Of a stretch of DNA of 10,741 bases, positions 1 through 6,786 are shown piece by piece. This DNA is from Vulcanimicrobiota bacterium. Lineage in GTDB: Bacteria > Vulcanimicrobiota > Vulcanimicrobiia > Vulcanimicrobiales > Vulcanimicrobiaceae. A program made the position numbers and the translations under genes. The stretch is taken from the NCBI GenBank assembly GCA_019233165.1, contig JAFAMS010000023.1, positions 1 to 10,741 on the forward strand, written 5' to 3'. Below the pieces are notes generated by a model that had not been told where the DNA came from, ran no database searches, and saw nothing but the letters and a program-made list of their open reading frames with translations. Position 1 is the first letter of the stretch. Every line of letters begins with the position of its first letter.

Positions 1-693
1 GCCGCGCCAATAGTCGGGATTGGCGACGAACCTGATCCTTGTGCCGTGCTGCCAGGACGCGACCTTGAACGGACCCGTCCCGATCGGTTTCTGATTGTAG
101 GCTGCATGGTTGATGTCGGGGAGCTTCGCGAGGAGGTGCGCCGGAAGAACCGGGTATGCGGTCCCCGAGAGGGTGAAGAACGACGCGACGAACGGCGACC
201 ACGGACGCTTCAGATGGACGGCGAGCGTGTAGTCGTCGCGTTTTTCAAGGGACGCGATGAGGTCGTACCCGGTTCGCGACGGGATGTCGTTCTTGGGGTT
301 CATCACGGCGCGATACGAGAAGATCACGTCCTCCGCGGTGAAGGCGGCGCCGTCGTGCCAGCGCACGCCGCGGCGCAGATGGTAGACGATCGTCTTTCCG
401 TCGCGCGAGATCCCTCCGTTCTCCGTCGCGGGAACCTGCGTCGCCAGCTCCGGGACGAGCTCGTTGCGATCGCTCCAGTCGAAGAGGAAGCTCGCCCAGA
501 ACATGGCGAGATCCGTGCTGAGCTGCTGGTTCGCGATCAGCGGGTTCAGCGCGTCGACGTCGGCAACGTTGATCATCCGCAGGACGTGCGGGCGCGTCCA
601 CGCGTGGCGCGTCCCGTTTGCGCTGCTCCCGCCCGTTCGGACGCAGCCGGCGAGCGCGAGCGCCGCGAGCGCGGCCGCAGCGAACCGCTTCAG
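1..693 (-). CDS. Peptide/nickel-type ABC transporter substrate-binding lipoprotein (family 5), partial
   Basis: The frame is open from position 693 to the left edge (231 codons), so the C-terminal half or more is missing. It translates as an extracytoplasmic solute-binding protein of the DppA/OppA/NikA type. After a lipoprotein signal (KRF, then an Ala/Leu-rich stretch, lipobox LAGC with Cys17) come family landmarks: LNPLIANQQLSTDL, LVPELATQVP, RDGKTIVYHLRRGVRWHDG, TAEDVIFSYRAVMNP and the GTGPFKV motif followed by NPDYW near the edge. These are the strands that cradle a peptide or similar ligand. No in-frame ATG, GTG or TTG lies near the signal peptide. The only sensible start is CTG at 691-693, which overlaps the TGA of the upstream M3 peptidase as CTGA, so translation is probably coupled. 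The ligand cannot be told from this half. The family call is firm; the start codon is an inference. Confidence 0.88.
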   Translation of the reverse strand, partial: MKRFAAAALAALALAGCVRTGGSSANGTRHAWTRPHVLRMINVADVDALNPLIANQQLSTDLAMFWASFLFDWSDRNELVPELATQVPATENGGISRDGKTIVYHLRRGVRWHDGAAFTAEDVIFSYRAVMNPKNDIPSRTGYDLIASLEKRDDYTLAVHLKRPWSPFVASFFTLSGTAYPVLPAHLLAKLPDINHAAYNQKPIGTGPFKVASWQHGTRIRFVANPDYWRG

Positions 694-2381
694 ATCAGAC
701 CCGCCGCGCTCAAATAATCCTTGGCCTCGGCGACGACCCCAGTCAGGGCCTTCCCGTCGAACGGCGATTCGAGCCCTGCGGCCGCGACCAGCTCCCGGAA
801 CGAGCGCGAGCCGCCGAGCGCGCACAGCCGCACGTAACGTTCGACGGCGTCGTCTTGGGCGCGGCGCGCCTGGGCCCAGAACTGCAGCGCGCAACACTGC
901 GCGAGCGTGTAGTCGATGTAGTAGAACGGTAACCCGTAGACGTGTAACTGGTACTGCCACGCATTCCCCGCGGCGGGATAAGCGAGATCGCCGAAGTCGC
1001 GCCAAGGAAGATAGCGCCGTTGCATCTCCAGCCACATCGCGCGCCGCTCGTCGGGCGATGCACCGGGAGCGGCGTAGACCAGATGCTGAAAGTGATCGAT
1101 CGCGCAGCCCCACGGCAAAAATAGCAGCGCCGAAGCCAAGTGGTCGGCGCGAAACGCGGCCGTCCGCGGACCAAAATACCGCTCGAGTCCCGGCCACGCG
1201 AGAAACTCGAGCGACATCGAATCGATCTCGGCCGATTCGAGCGTCGGGACGAGGTAATCGGCGAGCGGCAAGCGTTGGCTCGAGTAGTTTTGGAACGCAT
1301 GCCCCATCTCGTGGACGAGAACCTTAACGTCGTCCTTCGTCCCGTTGAACGATGCGAAGACGAATGGATATCCTTCGGTCGGGAAACTGGTGCAGAACGC
1401 GCCGGGCCCTTTGCCCTCGCGCGCAAAGACGTCGAGATGGTCGTCGTCGCGCATCAGCTCGGCGAACGTGCCGAGACGCCGGTCGAGCGTTCCGAGGACG
1501 GCGGGGAGCTCGCGCACGATCGTCGCTCCGTCGACGATCGGGCTCGTCTCGCCGGCGACGAGCGCGGTTTCGTCCCAAACCATCGCGCGCTCGTAGCCGC
1601 GCGCTTTCGCACTCTGCTCGACGATCTGCGCCGCAAGCGGGACGACGTCGCGCACGACCTCGTCGCGCCAGCGCGCGACCTCTTCGGCGCCATAGTCCAC
1701 GCGATGCATCCGGTCGTAGCCGACGGGGACGAAGCTCGGGTGGCCGAGCGCGCGCCCGATCTGGTCGCGAACGGCGACGAGACCGTCGAAGATCCGATCG
1801 AGCTCCGCGCCCCGCTGCGCCAGCGCGTCCCAGCGGACGTTCGCCGCCGCGTGCCGGACGTTGCGGTCGAGGGCGTGCTCGTATCCCCGGCTCTCGGCGA
1901 GCGTCATCTGCTTGCCGTCGAATTCGACGGTGATCCCGCCGATCAGCCGCGTGTATTCAGCCTCGAGCCCGGACTCCCGCACGAGCAGCTCGTCGAGCGA
2001 GGGCGCGTACGCGCGTGCGTCGGCAGCCCACAAGCGAAACGCTTGTGCGCCGTAGCTTTCTTCGAGCACGTCACGGAAGGGATGCACCAGCAAGCGCCGT
2101 TTGATCGCCACCTCGCGTGCGGTGATCGAGGGTTCCAGCGCGTCGGCGTATTCGCGCGCCTCGCGCGCCGACGCGTCGCGCGTGTCTTGCCGGAAGCGCA
2201 AGCTCACCAAATTGCGCCAGGTTTCGAGCTTTCGGCGCTGGGCATCCCAGAGCGCGACCGCGGCGAGGATCTCTTCTCGAGTGCTCGCTCGTTCGAACGG
2301 CGCTTCGAGGTGGTCGTAAATCTCGCTCAGAGACGCGGGGGTCGGCGTGGGTACGTCGAGCCGCGGGGGGAGTGCGATCAT
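690..2381 (-). CDS. pepF: M3 family oligoendopeptidase F (zinc metallopeptidase)
   Basis: A cytoplasmic zinc endopeptidase that cleaves short peptides. The 563-residue length fits the M3B oligoendopeptidase F group (about 560-600). The zinc site is HEMGH at 357-361, with Glu385 in SAEIDSMSLE as the probable third ligand. Upstream is the family stretch GAFCTSFPTEGYPFVFASF, and near the C-terminus the substrate-binding pattern YQLHVYGLPFYYIDYTLAQ. The start is ATG at 2379-2381, with GGAAAG at 2390-2395 placed 8 bases upstream. The reading frame stays open for another 187 codons upstream, but that part is antisense to the dioxygenase gene and has no family similarity. The gene is first in a minus-strand unit with the solute-binding lipoprotein, whose start overlaps this stop, so the enzyme plausibly degrades peptides that the transporter brings in. 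It is divergent from the AlkB-like gene with a 36-base gap. Confidence 0.93.
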   Translation of the reverse strand: MIALPPRLDVPTPTPASLSEIYDHLEAPFERASTREEILAAVALWDAQRRKLETWRNLVSLRFRQDTRDASAREAREYADALEPSITAREVAIKRRLLVHPFRDVLEESYGAQAFRLWAADARAYAPSLDELLVRESGLEAEYTRLIGGITVEFDGKQMTLAESRGYEHALDRNVRHAAANVRWDALAQRGAELDRIFDGLVAVRDQIGRALGHPSFVPVGYDRMHRVDYGAEEVARWRDEVVRDVVPLAAQIVEQSAKARGYERAMVWDETALVAGETSPIVDGATIVRELPAVLGTLDRRLGTFAELMRDDDHLDVFAREGKGPGAFCTSFPTEGYPFVFASFNGTKDDVKVLVHEMGHAFQNYSSQRLPLADYLVPTLESAEIDSMSLEFLAWPGLERYFGPRTAAFRADHLASALLFLPWGCAIDHFQHLVYAAPGASPDERRAMWLEMQRRYLPWRDFGDLAYPAAGNAWQYQLHVYGLPFYYIDYTLAQCCALQFWAQARRAQDDAVERYVRLCALGGSRSFRELVAAAGLESPFDGKALTGVVAEAKDYLSAAGLI

Positions 2382-2417
2382 GTATGGGACTTTCCGCGTG
2401 CGGCGAACGTGACGGGA

Positions 2418-3011
2418 ATGGCGCGACAACTCGGTTTCTTCGCTCCACCCGACGGCGGACGGTCGGTCGTCATCGCCGACGACGATACCGGAACGATCGT
2501 CTACGCCCCTGCGCTCTTCTCGGCCGATGAGAGCGTGCGGCTGTTCGAAACGCTGCGCGCCGAGATCCCATGGCGCGCCGAGCGGCGATGGATGTACGAG
2601 AAACAACTCGACGTTCCACGCTTGACCGCGCACTTCGAATCGGCGCCCTTCCCCGCGGTCTTGGAGGAGATCCGCGCGCGCGTCGAGCCCGCCGCCGGCG
2701 AGACGATCGAGCGGATCGGACTGAACTTCTATCGCGACGAAAAGGACAGCGTCGCCTGGCACAACGATCGGATCGCCGTCTACGGCGAGATGCCGACCGT
2801 CGCGCTCGTCAGTTTCGGGGCGACGCGGCGGATGTTGCTGCGCACGAAAAACTCTGTCGAGAACCGCCGTTCGGTGAGCATCGACCTCGAACCGGGGAGC
2901 CTGCTCCTGATGCGAGGGCGCAGCCAGCTCTGTTGGGAGCACGCAATCCCCAAGGAGAGGCGCCCGATCGGTCCGCGCATCTCGGTCGCGCTGCGAAAAG
3001 CGAGCGATTAG
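2418..3011 (+). CDS. alkB: AlkB-like 2-oxoglutarate/Fe(II)-dependent dioxygenase (alkylated nucleic acid repair)
   Basis: The 197-residue protein has the full AlkB signature. LNFYRDEKDSVAWHND at 102-117 carries the nucleotide-lid motif and the iron ligands His115 and Asp117. His175 in WEHAIPK is the distal iron ligand, and Arg187 and Arg193 in PRISVALR bind 2-oxoglutarate and close the RxxxxxR motif. Enzymes of this group remove methyl and etheno adducts from single- or double-stranded DNA or RNA by oxidation. The NFYRD...WHND pattern is closer to the ALKBH2/3 type than to E. coli AlkB, which is an inference from motif memory. ATG at 2418 is chosen, but the ribosome site is poor (GGGA sits one base away), and an in-frame GTG at 2409 is the alternative. 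The gene is divergent from the M3 peptidase and ends before a shared hairpin. Confidence 0.9.
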   Translation: MARQLGFFAPPDGGRSVVIADDDTGTIVYAPALFSADESVRLFETLRAEIPWRAERRWMYEKQLDVPRLTAHFESAPFPAVLEEIRARVEPAAGETIERIGLNFYRDEKDSVAWHNDRIAVYGEMPTVALVSFGATRRMLLRTKNSVENRRSVSIDLEPGSLLLMRGRSQLCWEHAIPKERRPIGPRISVALRKASD

Positions 3012-3019
3012 AAACGAAG

Positions 3020-3045
3020 CGGCCCGCCTCCGTAGAGACGGGCCG
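3020..3045. terminator. Hairpin between two convergent genes, probable bidirectional terminator
   Basis: CGGCCCG at 3020-3026 pairs perfectly with CGGGCCG at 3039-3045. A further CTC/GAG stem closes a four-base loop after one C/A mismatch. It lies 9 bases after the stop of the AlkB-like gene and 22 bases after the stop of the zinc-ribbon gene. On the minus strand it is followed by a moderately T-rich CTTCGTTTCT; on the plus strand the T content is weaker. Termination of the minus-strand transcript is therefore better supported. Confidence 0.6.
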
Positions 3046-3067
3046 TCGAGTTCTGCTTAGCGCGTGC

Positions 3068-3409
3068 TTAGCGGTACGATTGTCGCGATTGGAAGCACTC
3101 GCGGCAATAGACCGGTTTGTCACCGCGCGGCTGGAAGGGGACTTCCGCCGTGCGGCCGCACTGGCTGCAAACCGCTTGGTACATCTCGCGCTGACGGCCT
3201 CCGCCACCGTAACCGCCGCCGCCGCCACCGCCGCTGTAGGACGAGCCGCCTCCCGAGGAGGAGCGCTGGGCCTTACGGGCCGCCCGACAATCGGGGCAAC
3301 GGTTGGGCTTGTTTTGGAAACCTTTGGCGGCAAAAAACTCTTGCTCGCCGGCGCTGAACGTAAACTGCGCGTTGCAGTCCGTACAGGTCAGACTTTCATC
3401 AGTGTACAT
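3068..3409 (-). CDS. Small double zinc-ribbon protein with glycine-rich linker
   Basis: A 113-residue protein with eight cysteines in two four-Cys units. The N-terminal unit has Cys9, Cys12, Cys38 and Cys41 and reads like the 'probable zinc-ribbon' family (LTCxDCxxxFxFSxxEQxFFAxKGFxxxPxRCxxCR). The C-terminal unit has Cys81, Cys84, Cys102 and Cys105 and matches the CxxC-x17-CxxC family. They are joined by about 22 residues of Ser, Gly and Tyr (roughly 50-71). Proteins of this build are common in bacteria and their role is not known; nucleic-acid binding is often guessed. The start is ATG at 3407-3409, with the purine-rich AAGAGAAGAA about ten bases upstream. A promoter and a leader of some 145 bases precede it, so it seems to be its own transcription unit downstream of recQ. 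Confidence 0.85.
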   Translation of the reverse strand: MYTDESLTCTDCNAQFTFSAGEQEFFAAKGFQNKPNRCPDCRAARKAQRSSSGGGSSYSGGGGGGGYGGGGRQREMYQAVCSQCGRTAEVPFQPRGDKPVYCRECFQSRQSYR

Positions 3410-3561
3410 GCGTGAACGGGTTCTTCTCTTCTGGTGCCGGTTGGATGGTTCGTGCTCGCGATGTACCTGATAGTGAGGAGACGTATCTACTCTGACCAAC
3501 GGAACTCGACGGACTACTTGACCTCGCCTCGCGCGGCACCGGGCGCGCTGCGACAACCGAA

Positions 3562-3590
3562 ACTATAGCACACGGCGCCCTGGGCGTCAC
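3562..3590 (-). promoter_or_regulatory. Probable sigma-70-type promoter for the zinc-ribbon gene
   Basis: On the minus strand, GTGACG (4 of 6 matches to TTGACA) is followed after exactly 17 bases by TATAGT (5 of 6 matches to TATAAT). TG one base before the -10 makes it an extended -10. The -35 overlaps the last codons and stop of recQ. Transcription would start near 3555 and leave a leader of about 145 bases before the ATG at 3409. Confidence 0.5.
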
Positions 3591-5053
3591 CCCGGGGGCG
3601 CGTCGGCGAGCGCCTCGAGGAAGCGGGACCCAAAGTCGGCGAGCTTCTTGTCGCCGACCCCCCGAACGGCCCGCAGCGCGTGCGGCGTCCGGGGGCGGAT
3701 CGAGGCAATCTCGCGGAGCACGGCGTCGCTGAAGACGACGAAAGCCGGGACGTCGAGCTCGTCGGCGATCTGCTTGCGCAGCTTTCGGAGCCGACCGAAC
3801 AGCTCGTCGTCGGCCGGGCCGGCAGGCTGCGGCCTTGAAGGGGAAGCTGCGAGCAACGGCTCGCTCGCACAGACGTCGCAGCCGCCGCACGGGCGGGCGG
3901 GGTACGCCTCGCCGAAATGCGCGAGCAACAACGCGCGCCGGCACGCCTTGCTCTCGGCGTAGCGCTGCATCTGCGCGAGCTGCCTGCGTGCCGCATGGTC
4001 GCCAGGCTCGAGGAGATACTCCGCTCGCAAAACGTCGCCGCGGCTGTAGAACAAGATGCAATCCGCCGGCAGACCGTCACGCCCTGCCCTTCCGCTCTCC
4101 TGATAGTAGCCTTCGACGCTCTTGGGCAGATCGACGTGGACGACGAATCGAACGTTCGATTTGTCGATCCCCATCCCGAACGCGATCGTCGCGCAAACGA
4201 CGCGGACGTCGTCGCGAATGAAGCGCTCCTGGTTGCGGGTTCGCGTCGCCGCGTCTAATCCGGCATGATAGGGAACCGCGGGTATCCCGCTGCGGCGCAG
4301 ACGCTCGGCCAAGCGCTCGACGGCGTCGCGGCTCCGCGCGTAGACGATCCCGCCGTCGTCGCGGGCGCGCAGCCAGCGAACCAGCGTCTCGGTCGTCTTC
4401 CCTTTGGGGACGACGCGATAGCGGAGATTCGGGCGGTCGAAGCTGCCGACGTACGTTGCCGGTTGGCGCATCCGCAGCTGCTTGACGATGTCGTCGCGGA
4501 CGCGGTCGGTCGCGGTCGCCGTCAGTGCCATGATCGGCACTCGTGGAAACGCCTCTCGCAACGCGCGCAACGCGCGATAGTCCGGGCGGAAATCGTGACC
4601 CCACTCGCTGATGCAGTGCGCTTCATCGACGACGAACCGGGAGACGCCCCAGCGCGCCAGCGCTTCGAGCGTTCCCGCCATCACCAGCCGTTCGGGCGCG
4701 AGATAGAGCAACTTCATGGCTCCGCGGGCGAGCGCACCGCGCGTCGCTTGCAGTTGCGAGGAATTCAGCGTTGCGTTCAGGGCCGCCGCCGGTATCCCGG
4801 CGGTCGCGAGCGCATCGACCTGGTCCTTCATCAAGGCGACGAGCGGTGAGATCACCACGGAGAGTCCGGGCGAGATCACTGCGGGCAGCTGAAAGCACAG
4901 CGACTTTCCACCGCCGGTCGGAAGAAGCGCGAGGACGTCGCGTCCCGCGAGCGCGTCCGCGACGATCTCAGCTTGCAGCGGCCGGAAATCGTCGAAGCCG
5001 AACCATCGCTTAAGGGCTTCGCGCACCGGGTCGCCGAGCATTATCATCGTCAT
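3587..5053 (-). CDS. recQ: RecQ-type ATP-dependent DNA helicase, short form lacking the winged-helix domain
   Basis: A 3'-5' superfamily 2 helicase that unwinds DNA in recombination and fork repair. Visible in order: motif 0 FRPLQAEIV (23-31), Walker A TGGGKS (46-51), DEAH (143-146), the RecQ aromatic-rich loop ISEWGHDFRPDYR (148-160), motif III ALTATAT, FDRPNLRY, and motif VI YYQESGRAGRDG (316-327). The zinc site has Cys371, Cys389, Cys392 and Cys395. An HRDC domain follows at about 414-480 (ELFGRLRKLRKQIADE, VFSDAVLREIA, GVGDKKLADFG). Only about 18 residues separate the last zinc cysteine from HRDC, where E. coli RecQ has a winged-helix domain of about 110 residues; the total is 488 residues against about 609. 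The start is the first of three clustered ATGs (5053), with GGCGGG upstream; Met5 is an alternative. The gene is divergent from the mutase gene. Confidence 0.95.
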   Translation of the reverse strand: MTMIMLGDPVREALKRWFGFDDFRPLQAEIVADALAGRDVLALLPTGGGKSLCFQLPAVISPGLSVVISPLVALMKDQVDALATAGIPAAALNATLNSSQLQATRGALARGAMKLLYLAPERLVMAGTLEALARWGVSRFVVDEAHCISEWGHDFRPDYRALRALREAFPRVPIMALTATATDRVRDDIVKQLRMRQPATYVGSFDRPNLRYRVVPKGKTTETLVRWLRARDDGGIVYARSRDAVERLAERLRRSGIPAVPYHAGLDAATRTRNQERFIRDDVRVVCATIAFGMGIDKSNVRFVVHVDLPKSVEGYYQESGRAGRDGLPADCILFYSRGDVLRAEYLLEPGDHAARRQLAQMQRYAESKACRRALLLAHFGEAYPARPCGGCDVCASEPLLAASPSRPQPAGPADDELFGRLRKLRKQIADELDVPAFVVFSDAVLREIASIRPRTPHALRAVRGVGDKKLADFGSRFLEALADAPPG

Positions 5054-5059
5054 TCGTTA

Positions 5060-5073
5060 TCCCGCCAACGGGA
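5060..5073. repeat. Small inverted repeat between the divergent recQ and mutase genes
   Basis: TCCCG and CGGGA form a perfect 5-base inverted repeat around a CCAA spacer, 7 bases upstream of the recQ start and 30 bases upstream of the mutase start. It could be an operator half-site pair or a short hairpin. In GC-rich DNA such a repeat can arise by chance. No convincing promoter was found for the mutase gene in this 49-base gap. Confidence 0.25.
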
Positions 5074-5102
5074 CCCGCGGCAAGTCCCCCGAACCTCGCT
5101 GG

Positions 5103-6785
5103 ATGAAAACGCAGGAACGTCCTTCGGCCCTCGGCGAGGCGAAAGAACGATGGGAACAGCAGACGCTCTTCCCGTTCGCGCGCCGGCGTCCCGAACGGCG
5201 CGAGATCTTTCTGACGCACGGCGGCGAGATACTCGAGCGGCTCTACACCCCGGAAGACGTTCGCGAGCTCGACTACGCCCGCGACCTCGGCTTTCCCGGC
5301 GAGTTTCCGTACACGCGCGGGCCGTATCCGACGATGTATCGCGCGCAGACGTGGACGATGCGGCAGATCGCAGGGTTCGGCACGGGCGATGATACGAACC
5401 GGCGCTTTCGCTACCTGATCGCGCAAGGACAAACCGGCCTTTCGACCGATTTCGACATGCCGACGCTGATGGGATACGACAGCGACGACGAGCGCTCGGA
5501 AGGCGAGGTCGGGCGCGAAGGCGTCGCGGTCGACACGGTCGACGACATGCTGACCCTCTACGAAGGGATCGATCTCGAGAAGATCTCCGTCTCGATGACG
5601 ATCAACGCGCCGGCCTGGATCTTGCTTGCGATGTATCTGGTCGTCGCCGAAGAGCGCGGGTTCGACTGGAAAAACCTCAGCGGGACCGCGCAGAACGACA
5701 TCGTCAAAGAGTTCATCTCGCAGAAGGAATGGATCTTCCCGCCGCGACCTTCGATCCGGATCGTACGCGACACGATCGCATATGCAGCCGAGCACTTGCC
5801 GCGCTACAATCCGGTCAACGTCAGCGGCTACCACACGCGCGAGGCGGGGAGCACGGCGATTCAGGAGGTCGCCTTTACGCTCGCCGCAGGTATTGCGTAC
5901 GTCGAAGAGGTCACCAGGCTCGGCCTTGACGTCGACGCATTTGCGCCGCGCCTCTCCTTCTACTTCGTCTCGCAGATCGATTTTTTGGAAGAGGTCGCGA
6001 AGTTCCGCGCGGCGCGACGGATATGGGCGCGCGTCATGAAGGAGCGTTTCGGCGCCAAGAAGCCGGAGTCGATGCGGCTTCGCTTTCACTGCCAGACGGC
6101 CGGTGCGTCGTGCACGGCGCGCGAGCCGCTCAACAACATTGCGCGGACCGCGATCGAGGGGCTCGCCGCGGTCTGCGGCGGCGCCCAGTCGTTGCACACC
6201 AACGGGTACGACGAAGCGCTCCAGATCCCGAGCGAGCCCGCGATGAAGATCGCGCTGCGGACGCAGCAGATCATCGCCGAGGAGTCCGGCGTCGCGAATA
6301 CAATCGATCCGCTCGCGGGCTCGTATGCAATCGAGGCGCTCACCGCCGAGATCGAAAAAGGGGTCCTGCGCTACTTCGAAGAGATCGATCGCAGGGGCGG
6401 CGTCGTGCGCTGCGTCGACGAGAACTACTTTCAGTCGGAGATCGCCGACGCGGCCTTCGCGTTTCAGAAGCGGATGGAGCGCGGCGAGTTCCATTTCGTC
6501 GGCGTCAGCAAGTATCGCGACGACTCGCCGAACCCGCACGTCGAGCTGCAGCACATCGATCCGAGCGTCGGCGACCGGCAATTGGCGCGCCTGCGGGTGA
6601 CAAAAGCGCGGCGGGACGGCGCTCGCGTCGAGCGCGCGCTCGCCGAGCTCGCGCGCGTCGCGGAGACCGACGAAAACGTGATGCCGGCAACGCTGGAAGC
6701 CGTGCGCGCGCGCGCGACCGAAGGCGAGATCGTGAGAACGCTCGTCCCGCTCTTCGGCCGCTATGTCGAGACGCCGGTGTTCTAA
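5103..6785 (+). CDS. hcmA: B12-dependent acyl-CoA mutase large subunit, 2-hydroxyisobutyryl-CoA mutase type
   Basis: The 560-residue protein is the TIM-barrel catalytic half of the methylmalonyl-CoA mutase family, without a fused B12 domain. Landmarks: FPYTRGPYPTMYR (68-80), TMRQIAGFGTG, GQTGLSTDFDMPT, SVSMTIN, GTAQND with Gln197, SGYHTREAG with Tyr243 and His244, the barrel stretch FAPRLSFYF, and SLHTNGYDEA. The numbering coincides with Propionibacterium methylmalonyl-CoA mutase, so substrate residues can be read directly: Ile89 (Tyr there), Asp116 (Ala there), Gln207 (Arg there, which holds the methylmalonyl carboxylate). Ile and Asp at these places are the published hallmarks of Aquincola HcmA (Ile90, Asp117), which interconverts 2-hydroxyisobutyryl-CoA and 3-hydroxybutyryl-CoA. 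Length (HcmA about 562) and the ending RYVETPVF also fit. The B12 domain and chaperone are encoded at 8450-9849. The ATG at 5103 has only a weak ribosome site. Family certain; exact substrate inferred. Confidence 0.9.
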   Translation: MKTQERPSALGEAKERWEQQTLFPFARRRPERREIFLTHGGEILERLYTPEDVRELDYARDLGFPGEFPYTRGPYPTMYRAQTWTMRQIAGFGTGDDTNRRFRYLIAQGQTGLSTDFDMPTLMGYDSDDERSEGEVGREGVAVDTVDDMLTLYEGIDLEKISVSMTINAPAWILLAMYLVVAEERGFDWKNLSGTAQNDIVKEFISQKEWIFPPRPSIRIVRDTIAYAAEHLPRYNPVNVSGYHTREAGSTAIQEVAFTLAAGIAYVEEVTRLGLDVDAFAPRLSFYFVSQIDFLEEVAKFRAARRIWARVMKERFGAKKPESMRLRFHCQTAGASCTAREPLNNIARTAIEGLAAVCGGAQSLHTNGYDEALQIPSEPAMKIALRTQQIIAEESGVANTIDPLAGSYAIEALTAEIEKGVLRYFEEIDRRGGVVRCVDENYFQSEIADAAFAFQKRMERGEFHFVGVSKYRDDSPNPHVELQHIDPSVGDRQLARLRVTKARRDGARVERALAELARVAETDENVMPATLEAVRARATEGEIVRTLVPLFGRYVETPVF

Positions 6786-6786
6786 G

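Noticed and set aside
1140..2417. Plus-strand open frame running into the AlkB-like gene from inside the peptidase gene
   Set aside because: Low-complexity Arg-rich translation antisense to the peptidase; only the part from 2418 onward has dioxygenase motifs.
2382..2942. 187-codon N-terminal extension of the M3 peptidase frame
   Set aside because: It is antisense to the AlkB-like gene, has no family similarity, and a well-spaced GGAAAG supports the ATG at 2381.
3180..3240. GCC/CCG-rich tract that looks like a simple repeat
   Set aside because: It is simply the coding sequence for the Gly-rich linker of the zinc-ribbon protein.
5054..5102. Minus-strand GATAAC with TTGCCG 16 bases upstream as a recQ promoter
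   Set aside because: Both boxes match only 4 of 6, and transcription would begin inside the first codons; too weak to list as a feature.
5010..6581. 523-codon open frame on the minus strand across the mutase gene
   Set aside because: Shadow of a GC-rich gene; its composition is Arg/Asp-rich without motifs, while the plus strand encodes an unmistakable mutase.
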